From Prevotella sp. (GTDB lineage: Bacteria > Bacteroidota > Bacteroidia > Bacteroidales > Bacteroidaceae): DNA of 43,234 nt. The notes under the pieces were generated by a model. That model was not told where the DNA came from, did no database searches, and saw only the letters and a program-made list of their open reading frames with translations. Shown here piece after piece: positions 8,446 to 15,781 of the stretch (the first letter of the stretch is position 1; every line of letters starts with the position of its first letter). A program made the translations under genes and the position numbers. The stretch lies in contig JALFIM010000030.1 of assembly GCA_022775985.1 (NCBI GenBank), positions 1 through 43,234 on the forward strand, read 5' to 3'.

Positions 8446-8602
8446 TACTCAAAAATCGGTAAATTGGTGCGGCCGCGCCCCATGGGCTTACTCATGTGTT
8501 GGTAATGATGGGGTGGGGCAAGGTAAATGTGCGTGTGTGATAAACTTATTGATATTCAGATAATTACGTATTGATAATAAAAGTAGGTAATAGTGGCGTT
8601 GT

Positions 8603-8690
8603 GAAATGGGCCGTTTTGCATTGCGAAATGGCCTATTTCATCGTGCGAAACGGCCCATTTCGCAGCGCGATTCGGCCCATATCGCAAATA
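8603..8690. repeat. 22-bp tandem array, four copies (family 1)
   Basis: Units start at 8603, 8625, 8647 and 8669 with consensus GAAAYGGCCYATTTCGCANYGC. The GAAAYGGCCYATTTC core is an odd-length palindrome with no loop, which suits a DNA-binding site better than an RNA hairpin. The same family recurs as four copies at 30674-30761. Confidence 0.9.
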
Positions 8691-8778
8691 GATGGTATTG
8701 GGTCGCTGCCTCTACTGCTGCCATGCCCTCGGGCTGTATGGGTTTTTCGCTGACTGTTTTTCGCTTTTCGTAGGAATA

Positions 8779-8932
8779 CTGTGGCTTGATTCTGACTGTT
8801 TGTGGGTTTGGCTGTGATGCTGTGTGGGCTTGGCTGTGTCTGTTTGTGGACTTGGCTATAATGTCGTGTTGACTTTGCTGTGATGCTGTGTGGCCTTGTC
8901 ATTGACGCTGCGTTGGCCTTTCACGGACACCG
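8779..8932. repeat. 22-bp tandem array, six to seven degenerate copies (family 2)
   Basis: Units in register at 8801, 8823, 8845, 8867, 8889 and 8911 resemble TGTGGGCTTGGCTGTGATGC; a seventh, one base out of phase, starts at 8780. The sequence is unrelated to the 4 x 22 bp array that precedes it by about 90 bp, yet the period is the same. No open frame of note runs through it. It lies downstream of the terminator of the 28-codon gene. Confidence 0.8.
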
Positions 8933-8947
8933 TGCAGTGCAAGACGC

Positions 8948-8985
8948 AAAAAAGGCGGACAGCAATAGTACTGTTCGCCTTTTTC
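8948..8985 (-). terminator. Rho-independent terminator of the 28-codon gene
   Basis: The stem AAAAGGCGGACAG / CTGTTCGCCTTTT (8949-8983) has an 8-nt loop, and on the minus strand it runs straight into a T-run (TTTTTT). The plus strand also ends in Ts, but no plus-strand gene precedes it. Confidence 0.85.
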
Positions 8986-9036
8986 TTTATGTTATTTACT
9001 TAATCTACGTTCTTTCCAAAAGGAAAATGGGGCGAC

Positions 9037-9123
9037 TTACTTGTGCAAGTCAATGTTGTGTCCCAATTTTACGGCCTGTGCAACTGTCGCTGCTACGATG
9101 GCCAGAATTACCAATGTTACCAT
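9037..9123 (-). CDS. Predicted 28-residue hydrophobic small protein
   Basis: An ATG at 9121-9123 opens a 28-codon frame, MVTLVILAIVAATVAQAVK followed by LGHNIDLHK. Residues 1-18 are almost all hydrophobic, then comes a short polar tail, so a single membrane helix or membrane-associated peptide is likely. A purine-rich AAAGAAAGG lies about 10 nt before the ATG. The frame is framed by a strong promoter (9175-9206) and a strong terminator (8948-8985), so a transcription unit of about 220 nt exists with this as its only plausible content. An untranslated small RNA is the alternative. I recognise no family. It is too short for ordinary gene callers. Confidence 0.6.
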   Translation of the reverse strand: MVTLVILAIVAATVAQAVKLGHNIDLHK

Positions 9124-9174
9124 AATTAATTACCTTTCTTTTAAAATGTTATCCTTTATCTTTTTTTGTCGATG

Positions 9175-9206
9175 CAAAGTTACAATGTTTTCACTGTGTG
9201 CGCAAA
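9175..9206 (-). promoter_or_regulatory. Promoter of the 28-codon gene
   Basis: On the minus strand TTTG (9203-9206), a 20-bp spacer and TAACTTTG (9175-9182) match the Bacteroidota vegetative promoter exactly. Transcription would start near 9168, leaving a leader of about 45 nt before the ATG. Confidence 0.8.
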
Positions 9207-9420
9207 CAATTTAATAAAAATCACCTGTTATACCCGCTTTTTATTGACCGATGTCAACAAAACTTACATTTTGCAACTTCTTTGTAAAATGCCTGTAACT
9301 TCCGCCCGTCACCAGTCGTGCGGCGCATGGCGGCTCGGTGGGGCGTGGGTGTGGCCGTGGGGTGTAGGAGAGAAATAGGGATAAGACGATAATTCAAGCA
9401 ACTATTTACGTATTCATTCG
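9207..9420. other. Spacer between the divergent small gene and fic, no gene seen
   Basis: AT-rich from 9207 to about 9300, then GC-rich with GGCG/GGGTG-type words to 9380. A 70-codon frame at 9166-9378 crosses the minus-strand promoter, ends in Gly/Trp-rich low-complexity sequence and is not credible. Nothing further is supported. Confidence 0.5.
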
Positions 9421-9440
9421 TGATTGTCAAAGATTGTTTT

Positions 9441-9448
9441 TAAATTTG
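9441..9448 (+). promoter_or_regulatory. Likely -7 element for fic
   Basis: TAAATTTG matches TAnnTTTG; no clear -33 element is visible at the right distance. It puts the transcript start near 9455, downstream of the TTG at 9424 that opens the frame. This supports translation from the ATG at 9505. Confidence 0.5.
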
Positions 9449-9504
9449 TAGACAAAAGGCAGAAGAAGAATAAACGTTTTGGCATAAACATATACGACTA
9501 CTGT

Positions 9505-10053
9505 ATGACAATAAAGGAGATAGACGAACGCTCACTGGCAAACGCACACCGACTCTTCGAATCGGGCGATATAGGCAGCATTCCCGTTGGCACGACAATG
9601 GGCCTTCAGCAGATACATCATTATCTGTTTGACGGCCTGTACCCTTTTGCGGGCATCATCCGTGACAAGAATATAGCCAAGGGTGGCTTCCGGTTTGCTA
9701 ACAGCCTCTATCTCGGGGCAGCCCTTTCTGCCGTAGAGCAGATGCCAGAGGACACCTTTGAGCATATCATCGAAAAATATGTAGAGATGAACGTATGCCA
9801 CCCATTCATGGAGGGCAACGGCCGCTCCACGCGCATCTGGCTCGACATGATGCTCAAACGCTCCCTCTGCAAAGTGGTAGACTGGCAACATGTGGACAAA
9901 GACCAATATCTCTCTGCAATGGAACGTTCACCCATCAACGACCTCGAACTGCGCTACCTCCTCTCGCAGAACCTCACCTCTGATACGGAGAACCGCGAGG
10001 TGATATTCAAGGGCATAGAGCAGAGCTACTATTATGAGGGATATGAGAAGTGA
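9505..10053 (+). CDS. fic: Fic-domain protein, class III (auto-inhibited AMPylase)
   Basis: From ATG 9505 the product has 182 residues. The Fic catalytic motif HPFMEGNGR is complete at 99-107, with His99 as the expected base. The C-terminal helix carries SYYYEG (174-179), which fits the class III inhibitory motif (S/T)xxxE(G/N). The whole protein resembles, from memory, the single-domain Neisseria meningitidis Fic protein, including the flap region GGFRFAN. Such enzymes transfer AMP to a target (DNA gyrase for the Neisseria enzyme) and are held inactive by the C-terminal Glu. The frame opens earlier at TTG 9424, but that start precedes the likely transcript start and adds 27 residues absent from relatives. 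No antitoxin gene is adjacent, as expected when the inhibitor is built in. Confidence 0.92.
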   Translation: MTIKEIDERSLANAHRLFESGDIGSIPVGTTMGLQQIHHYLFDGLYPFAGIIRDKNIAKGGFRFANSLYLGAALSAVEQMPEDTFEHIIEKYVEMNVCHPFMEGNGRSTRIWLDMMLKRSLCKVVDWQHVDKDQYLSAMERSPINDLELRYLLSQNLTSDTENREVIFKGIEQSYYYEGYEK

Positions 10054-10397
10054 GTTGGCGTAACTATAAGATTTGTAATATGGCGGCAATGAGTGAATAT
10101 ACTGTCAACACCTTTGACCTCTAATCCTATTCAATCAACTTCGGGAGGTGGATGTCGATGGCAAGGAGTGGGGGAACGTATCGCGAGTTGGCGAGACTGA
10201 CCCATTTGTCCGACACTATCCGAAAAATTAAGATACCTTCGGACGAATGGTATGGCGAGGTGATGGTGTGTAGCCTTGGCATGGTGGAATGAGTATATAG
10301 TGACTGACTATAATGAGTTGCCGCACTTTGTATTGAGCCCTATGGGTGTGCGGTCTAAATAACATGCCGTTTTGCATCGTTTTCGGATAGTTTTTAC
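10054..10397. other. Spacer with possible decayed coding sequence
   Basis: No intact gene is supported. A 46-codon frame at 10152-10292 follows GGGAGGTGG, and another frame reads FNQLREVDVDGKEWGNVSRV and onward over about 33 codons before a stop. Together they look like fragments of one protein broken by frameshifts. I cannot name the family. The piece sits just after fic in an accessory-looking stretch. Confidence 0.35.
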
Positions 10398-10405
10398 TAA
10401 ATTTG
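10371..10405 (+). promoter_or_regulatory. Promoter of the flippase-like gene
   Basis: TTTG (10371-10374), 23 bp, TAAATTTG (10398-10405). The ATG at 10403 that opens the reading frame overlaps the -7 box, so a downstream start is required. Confidence 0.65.
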
Positions 10406-10522
10406 CACGGCGATAGTGGCGGACGCAGCGTCCACAGGCAGCTTGCTGGCAGGGCGGCATGCCATTGCGCGAGTCATGCCATGGCCGTGCCGCCACATTA
10501 TTATATATATGGAGCATGGCAC

Positions 10523-11578
10523 GTGACAGCGGAGACTGCGCCGCATAAGATAAAGAAAAAAATAATAGGAAAATTGAATATAAAGAGTGCAATAGGCAAC
10601 GTTTCGAAGATAGTGCTCTCGCTGTTGCTGGGAGGACTGATACTGTTCTGGATGTATCGTGGATTCAACGTCAGCGACATAGCCGACGTGCTGAGGCATG
10701 ATGTAGACTGGACGTGGATGCTGCTGTCGTTTCCGTTCGGCATACTGGCGCAGATGTTCCGTGGCTGGCGCTGGCGCATGACGCTCGCCCCTGTGGGTGA
10801 GCATCCGCGTGTGGGCGTGGCCATCAACTCCATATTCCTGTCGTACGCGCTGTCGCTGGTGGTGCCACGTATCGGTGAGTTTGCCCGTTGCGGGGTGCTG
10901 CGCCGCTACGACGGGGTGTCGTTTCCGAAAGCCTTGGGCACCGTGGTCACGGAGCGTGCCATAGACTCGCTGCTCGTGGCGCTGGTCACGGCCGTCACGC
11001 TGGTGTGGCAGGTCAGGGTGTTCGACTCGTTCTTCGCACGCACGGGCACCAGTCTCGATAGCATACTCAGCGGATTCTCCGTGGCAGGGTACGTGGTGAC
11101 GGCCGTGTGCGGTGCCGCCGCGCTGCTGCTCGTGTGGCTTCTGCTGCGCCGACTGGCCGTGTACCAGAAGGTGAAGGATGCCGTGGGCGGCGTGTGGCAG
11201 GGCGTGGTGTCGCTGCGCGGCGTGCGCGGCAAGCCCCTGTTCGTGGCGTACACCGTGGCTATATGGCTCTGCTACTTCCTGCACTACTACCTCACGTTCT
11301 TCTGTTTCGAGTCTACATCGCACCTCGGTGTGTCGTGCGCCCTCGTCACGTTCATAGTGGGCAGCATCGCGGTGATAGTGCCCACGCCAAACGGCGCTGG
11401 CCCATGGCACTTCGCCGTAAAGACCATGCTCATACTCTATGGAGTGGCCGATACGGACGCGCTGTACTTCGTGCTCATAGTGCATTCGGTGCAGACGCTG
11501 CTCGTGGTGCTCCTCGGCGTGTACGCATGGATATCGCTGTCGTTCACTGAAAAGCGTGCCACGGCGGCACGCCCATAG
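10523..11578 (+). CDS. Flippase-like membrane protein (AglD/MprF N-terminal type, LPG_synthase_TM)
   Basis: The product is an integral membrane protein with six to eight hydrophobic segments. The pattern ILAQMFRGWRWRM, then SYALSLVVPRIGEFARCGVLRR and the later VPTPNGAGPWH, is characteristic of the UPF0104/AglD2 family, related to the membrane domain of lysylphosphatidylglycerol synthase MprF. Members are thought to flip or transfer lipid-linked groups; no soluble aminoacyl-transfer domain is present here. The frame is open from 10403, but the promoter at 10371-10405 rules out that start. GTG 10523 gives 351 residues beginning VTAETAPHK; a slightly later start is possible. It is monocistronic and converges on the lactonase gene. 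Confidence 0.85.
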   Translation: MTAETAPHKIKKKIIGKLNIKSAIGNVSKIVLSLLLGGLILFWMYRGFNVSDIADVLRHDVDWTWMLLSFPFGILAQMFRGWRWRMTLAPVGEHPRVGVAINSIFLSYALSLVVPRIGEFARCGVLRRYDGVSFPKALGTVVTERAIDSLLVALVTAVTLVWQVRVFDSFFARTGTSLDSILSGFSVAGYVVTAVCGAAALLLVWLLLRRLAVYQKVKDAVGGVWQGVVSLRGVRGKPLFVAYTVAIWLCYFLHYYLTFFCFESTSHLGVSCALVTFIVGSIAVIVPTPNGAGPWHFAVKTMLILYGVADTDALYFVLIVHSVQTLLVVLLGVYAWISLSFTEKRATAARP

Positions 11579-11621
11579 TAACGACTGGCTGTCGGGGCAT
11601 GATGCCGCAGTGCGGCAGTGC

Positions 11622-12764
11622 CTATCTCACAAACTGTATGCACACTGGCTTGCCCACGTGTATGCCTTGATGCGTGTCGGTGAGGGCCCCTGTGGTACGG
11701 TCGCGGCGATACACCTCTATTACATTGCCGTCGCGGCTGGCCACGAGCAGGTACTTGCCGTTGGGAGTGATGGCGAAGTTGCGCGGGTGCGCGGCAGTGT
11801 GCTGATAGCCGATGCGTGTCAGGGTGCCGTCCTTTCTGTTTATGGCGAATATGGATATGCCGTCGTCGGTGAGGCGGTGCGAGGCATAGAGGTATCTGCC
11901 GTCGGGCGAGATGTGTATGTCGGCACTGCCCGTGGTTTTGGTGGTGGATGCCTGTATGGTCTGCAGCGCGGTGAGTTTGCCGTCGGAGTACGACATTACG
12001 GATATGGTGCCGTTGAGCTCGTTTATGAGGTAGGCGTGTCTGCCGTCGCGGCTGAACGTGAGATGTCGCGGTCCGGCTCCTGCCTCCGTGCTGAATGCCA
12101 CGGTGGGCGATGATATGTACGGACGGCCGTCGTGCCCGTCGCCGTGGCGGTTTACGTCAAACCGCCATACACAGTCGTTGCCGAGGTCGTCGGCAAACAT
12201 GTACTTGCCATCGGGCGACAGGCGGCAGCAGTGTATGTGTGAAAGGCGGTCGCTGCCATTCACGCGCATGTCGAAGAGCCGTTGCTCAGGCTTCAGACTG
12301 CCGTTGGCATCGAGGGCGAAGATGCTTATGTCGCCCCCGGTGTAGTTGGAGGTGACCACATGGTCGCCGTCTGCCATGATGTTGCATGGGTCAGCCCCCG
12401 GGTTGCCGTTGCCTTGTCCTGCGGTGGCGGTGGCACCGCAATGCTGGAATGACATACGGGTGAGCTTGCCCGAGCGCTTGTCGAAACTGAAAGCGTAGGC
12501 TCCCTGCCGGCCGTCGGCGTACTCGCTGACGGCATACACACGCGTGGCATCGGCGTTGACGGTGAGGAATGACGGGTTGGAGGCTTCGGCCTTGCTTATG
12601 AGGGCGGCGCGTCCTGTAGACTGGTTGAAGCTGTATACGTATATGCCTTCAGCAGGGCTGTCCTCGGTGTAGGTGCCTATGAGCATGGTGAGATGGTTGG
12701 ATGCTGCCGCCATCAGGCAGAAAGCGTGCAGCAGAATGGCTGTGGATAGAAAATGTTTTATCAT
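11622..12764 (-). CDS. pgl: Lactonase-family beta-propeller protein (6-phosphogluconolactonase-like) with signal peptide
   Basis: The 380-residue product matches the YbhE-type lactonase family: MLIGTYTEDSPAEGIYVY at the start of the propeller, NPSFLTVNADATRVYAVSE, SNYTGGDISIF, and repeated PDGKY / PDGRY blades. YbhE enzymes hydrolyse 6-phosphogluconolactone in the pentose phosphate pathway. Unusually, the first 21 residues (MIKHFLSTAILLHAFCLMAAA) look like a Sec signal, so the protein may be exported, where that substrate is not expected. The physiological lactone is therefore uncertain. It lies downstream of tRNA-Gln, separated by that tRNA's terminator. Start chosen at ATG 12764. Confidence 0.88.
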   Translation of the reverse strand: MIKHFLSTAILLHAFCLMAAASNHLTMLIGTYTEDSPAEGIYVYSFNQSTGRAALISKAEASNPSFLTVNADATRVYAVSEYADGRQGAYAFSFDKRSGKLTRMSFQHCGATATAGQGNGNPGADPCNIMADGDHVVTSNYTGGDISIFALDANGSLKPEQRLFDMRVNGSDRLSHIHCCRLSPDGKYMFADDLGNDCVWRFDVNRHGDGHDGRPYISSPTVAFSTEAGAGPRHLTFSRDGRHAYLINELNGTISVMSYSDGKLTALQTIQASTTKTTGSADIHISPDGRYLYASHRLTDDGISIFAINRKDGTLTRIGYQHTAAHPRNFAITPNGKYLLVASRDGNVIEVYRRDRTTGALTDTHQGIHVGKPVCIQFVR

Positions 12765-12807
12765 AATGGTGATATTGAAATAAGCATGGAATGTATGTAA
12801 ACGAAAA

Positions 12808-12833
12808 AAGCATCTGCCCTAAGACAGATGCTT
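12808..12833 (-). terminator. Terminator of tRNA-Gln
   Basis: AAGCATCTG (12808-12816) pairs with CAGATGCTT (12825-12833); on the minus strand the stem ends in a run of Ts. Confidence 0.8.
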
Positions 12834-12843
12834 CAGTAAGATG

Positions 12844-12914
12844 TTGGGATACTCGGACTCGAACCAAGAATGACAGGACCAGAATCTGTAGTGTTACCAT
12901 TACACCATATCCCA
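12844..12914 (-). tRNA. tRNA-Gln (anticodon CTG)
   Basis: On the minus strand the acceptor arms TGGGATA / TATCCCA, D-arm (GTGT-AATGGTA-ACAC), anticodon loop TTCTGGT and T-arm with GGTTCGAGTCC are all present in order. The U1-A72 acceptor end and the CTG anticodon identify tRNA-Gln. The CCA end is not encoded. The anticodon stem ACAGA/CCTGT has one A.C mismatch next to the loop (31/39). Confidence 0.93.
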
Positions 12915-12952
12915 ATGTTTTTGTCGTAGCAATCATTTCTTGATTGCGAGTG

Positions 12953-12983
12953 CAAAGGTAGCGACTTTTTTTTAAACTGCAAA
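12953..12983 (-). promoter_or_regulatory. Promoter of tRNA-Gln
   Basis: TTTG (12980-12983), 19 bp, TACCTTTG (12953-12960) on the minus strand. A small hairpin (CAATCA/TGATTG) lies in the short leader before the tRNA. Confidence 0.75.
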
Positions 12984-13033
12984 TATTTTCGGAGTTTTTT
13001 TCTAAAAAAAATCAAAATAGCCGCACTTTTTCA

Positions 13034-13062
13034 TTGATTTCAGATATTTCGGTGTAACTTTG
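13034..13062 (+). promoter_or_regulatory. Promoter of rsfS-ftsH-cdsA
   Basis: TTG (13034-13036), 18 bp, TAACTTTG (13055-13062), giving a leader of about 125 nt before rsfS. It is divergent from the tRNA-Gln promoter. Confidence 0.65.
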
Positions 13063-13192
13063 CAGTAAATAATGATGCCGATGCCACCTTTTATAATATA
13101 TAAGGGCGTGAGGCTGTGAGGCACGCGCCAGAGGGCGGCATGGCAGCGCATGTTTTATAGATAATACAGAAAATAATCATTTAAACGACTGA

Positions 13193-13552
13193 ATGGAACA
13201 AACAGAAAAGTTGGTCAGCACCATCACGAAGGGAATACAGGAAAAGAAAGGACAGGACATCACCGTAGTAGACCTGCGCGGCATAGACGGCGCGGTGGCG
13301 AGCTTCTTCGTCATCTGCCAGGGCAACTCGCCATCGCAGGTGGAGGCCATCGCAGAGTCGGTGGGCGATACGGTACGCATAGACCTGCATGAGAAACCGG
13401 CCAACGTCATCGGCCTCGGCATGAGCCAGTGGGTGGCCATGGACTATACCGACGTGCTCGTACACGTGTTCCTGCCCGAGACGAGGGCGTTCTACGACCT
13501 CGAGAACCTTTGGGATGATGCGGCACTGACCAATATACCTAACATCGACTGA
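13193..13552 (+). CDS. rsfS: Ribosomal silencing factor RsfS (Iojap family)
   Basis: The 119-residue protein has the Iojap/RsfS fold signature: DITVVDLRGIDGAVASFFVI, the SPSQVEAIAESV helix and WVAMDYTDVLVHVFLPETR followed by FYDLENLW. RsfS binds ribosomal protein uL14 on the 50S subunit and blocks subunit joining when nutrients are scarce. It is first in an operon with ftsH and cdsA, an order common in Bacteroidales. The length is normal for the family. Confidence 0.96.
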   Translation: MEQTEKLVSTITKGIQEKKGQDITVVDLRGIDGAVASFFVICQGNSPSQVEAIAESVGDTVRIDLHEKPANVIGLGMSQWVAMDYTDVLVHVFLPETRAFYDLENLWDDAALTNIPNID

Positions 13553-13636
13553 CAACCCGTGCGCGGCTGTATGGCACGCGCCGCGGCCGTGAGCGCGTAG
13601 CTGCGCGGCACGGTAGGTATGTCATTATATAATAAT

Positions 13637-13672
13637 GTAGGCACCACCCATGTGTGCATGGCGGTTGCCTAC
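13637..13672 (+). promoter_or_regulatory. Hairpin in the leader before ftsH
   Basis: GTAGGCA (13637-13643) pairs with TGCCTAC (13666-13672), with further partial pairing of CCACCCAT and ATGGCGGT inside. It ends about 20 nt before the ftsH ATG and could shape ribosome access or mRNA stability. No T-run follows. Confidence 0.5.
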
Positions 13673-13691
13673 GACTTACACAACAGAGAAA

Positions 13692-15767
13692 ATGAGCAAT
13701 AATCCACAACAAAAAGACAACAACCAGCCGCGTATGCCACGGTTCAACGTCAATTGGATATACACCATAGTCATCATATCGCTGGCACTGCTGTTCTTCA
13801 CTGGCGGCGGTGCAGCCCTCGGCGGTGACGCGTCGGCCACACAACAGGCCACATACACTAAGTTCAAGCAGTATGTGGAGCACGGCTATGCGCAGAATGT
13901 GGTGGTGGACAAGTCCGACAACACCCTCAAGATGTATGTCAAGGCACGCAACATACGCGACGTGTTCGGCAAGAATGCCGGGCAGATGGGTCCCAAGCCC
14001 TATGTGGTGGTAGACTACGGGTCGCTCGACTCACTCGACAGCTACCTCGACGACGCGCAGAAGCGTGGCAAGATAACGGACATACGCTATGACAACCAGA
14101 ACCGCAGCATAATGCTGGAGCTGCTCTATCAGATAGGGCCATTCGTCATAATACTCCTCTTGTGGCTGTTCATCATGCGCCGTATGGGCGGAGGTGCCGG
14201 CGGCGGTGGAGTGTTCAGCATGGGCAAGAGCAAGGCCAAGATGTACGAGAAGGCCAATGACCTGGGCATAACCTTCAAGGATGTGGCCGGACAGGCTGGC
14301 GCCAAACAGGAGGTAGAGGAGATAGTGGAGTTTCTGAAACAGCCGCAGAAGTACACCGAGCTGGGCGGAAAGATACCCAAGGGCGTGCTCCTCGTGGGCC
14401 CTCCGGGCACTGGTAAGACGCTGCTCGCCAAGGCCGTGGCCGGTGAGGCCGGCGTACCCTTCTTCTCGATGAGCGGTTCTGACTTCGTGGAGATGTTCGT
14501 GGGCGTGGGCGCAAGCCGCGTGCGCGACCTCTTCAGGCAGGCCAAGGAGAAGGCTCCCTGCATCATATTCATAGACGAGATAGACGCCGTGGGCCGCGCC
14601 CGTGCCAAGAATCCCTCGATGGGTGGCAATGACGAGCGCGAGAATACGCTCAACGCCCTGCTCATAGAGATGGACGGATTCGGCACCAACAGCGGTGTCA
14701 TCATACTCGCGGCCACCAACCGTGCCGACATGCTCGACAAGGCTCTGCTCCGCGCCGGCCGTTTCGACAGGCAGATAAACGTAGACCTGCCTGACCTCAC
14801 GGAGCGCAAGGAGATATTCCAGGTGCATCTGCGCCCAGTAAAGACCGATGACACCGTGGATATAGACTTCCTTGCCAAGCAGACCCCGGGATTCTCTGGC
14901 GCCGACATTGCCAACGTGTGCAACGAGGCGGCCCTTATCGCCGCACGGCGCAATGAGGCTAAGGTGGGCAAGCAGGACTTCCTCGACGCGGTAGACCGTA
15001 TCATAGGCGGTCTGGAGAAGAAGACGAAGATAATGACCGCCGAGGAGAAGCGCACCATAGCGCTGCATGAGGCTGGCCATGCCACCGTATCGTGGTTCTG
15101 TGAGCATGCCGACCCGCTCGTCAAGGTGAGCATAGTGCCGCGTGGACGTGCCCTCGGGGCCGCGTGGTATCTGCCCGAGGAGCGTCAGATCACCACCAAA
15201 GAGCAGATGCTCGACGAGATGTGCTCGCTGCTTGGAGGCCGTGCCGCCGAGGAACTGTGTACGGGGCATATCTCCACAGGTGCCATGAACGACCTTGAGC
15301 GTGCCACGAAGAGCGCGTTCGGAATGGTGGCCTATGCTGGTATGAGTGACAAGCTGCCCAACATCTGCTACTACAACAACCAGGAGTATCAGTTCCAGCG
15401 GCCTTACTCTGAGACCACTGCCAAGATAATGGATGACGAGGTGCTGAAGATGATAAACGAGCAGTACGCCCGTGCCAAGGACTTGCTGAAGGAGCATGCC
15501 GACGGTCATCGCGAGCTCGCCGACATACTGCTCAAGCGCGAGGTGATATATGCCGAGGACGTGGAGCGCATATTCGGCAAGCGTCCGTGGCAGAGCCGTG
15601 CCGAGGAGATAATCGATGACAACACGCCGAAGCTCGAGGATATGCCTGAGGAGGTGAGGGCCGCACAGGCCGAGCATGAGAAGGCCGAGGCCGCCAAGGC
15701 CAAGGCTGAAGAGGAGAAAGCCAAGGCTGAGGCCGACAATGCCGCCACTGACGGCGATAAACAATAA
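13692..15767 (+). CDS. ftsH: ATP-dependent zinc metalloprotease FtsH
   Basis: From ATG 13692 ([10 protein letters not shown]) the product has 691 residues. A membrane span at about 21-38 is followed by a periplasmic domain, a second span at about 149-163, then a Gly-rich hinge and the AAA domain. The Walker A motif GPPGTGKT is at 236-243, followed by Walker B ([14 protein letters not shown]) and the SRH (RAGRFDRQ). The M41 zinc site HEAGH is at 459-463. FtsH degrades membrane and unstable cytosolic proteins. The C-terminus is an Ala/Glu/Lys-rich tail (about 630-691), longer than in E. coli and probably disordered. The frame opens at 13650, but the extra 14 residues overlap the leader hairpin. 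It is cotranscribed with rsfS and cdsA. Confidence 0.97.
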   Translation: MSNNPQQKDNNQPRMPRFNVNWIYTIVIISLALLFFTGGGAALGGDASATQQATYTKFKQYVEHGYAQNVVVDKSDNTLKMYVKARNIRDVFGKNAGQMGPKPYVVVDYGSLDSLDSYLDDAQKRGKITDIRYDNQNRSIMLELLYQIGPFVIILLLWLFIMRRMGGGAGGGGVFSMGKSKAKMYEKANDLGITFKDVAGQAGAKQEVEEIVEFLKQPQKYTELGGKIPKGVLLVGPPGTGKTLLAKAVAGEAGVPFFSMSGSDFVEMFVGVGASRVRDLFRQAKEKAPCIIFIDEIDAVGRARAKNPSMGGNDERENTLNALLIEMDGFGTNSGVIILAATNRADMLDKALLRAGRFDRQINVDLPDLTERKEIFQVHLRPVKTDDTVDIDFLAKQTPGFSGADIANVCNEAALIAARRNEAKVGKQDFLDAVDRIIGGLEKKTKIMTAEEKRTIALHEAGHATVSWFCEHADPLVKVSIVPRGRALGAAWYLPEERQITTKEQMLDEMCSLLGGRAAEELCTGHISTGAMNDLERATKSAFGMVAYAGMSDKLPNICYYNNQEYQFQRPYSETTAKIMDDEVLKMINEQYARAKDLLKEHADGHRELADILLKREVIYAEDVERIFGKRPWQSRAEEIIDDNTPKLEDMPEEVRAAQAEHEKAEAAKAKAEEEKAKAEADNAATDGDKQ

Positions 15768-15781
15768 AAGCAATAACGACA

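Noticed and set aside
8603..8932. CRISPR array candidate
   Set aside because: The 22-bp units are tandem without unique spacers and the copies are degenerate; no cas genes are nearby.
10152..10292. 46-codon frame after fic
   Set aside because: Although a GGGAGGTGG precedes it, no promoter, terminator or family match supports it and an overlapping frame looks equally protein-like; treated as a remnant.
10403..10522. Longer N-terminus of the flippase-like protein
   Set aside because: The extension starts inside the -7 promoter box and has no hydrophobic or family pattern.
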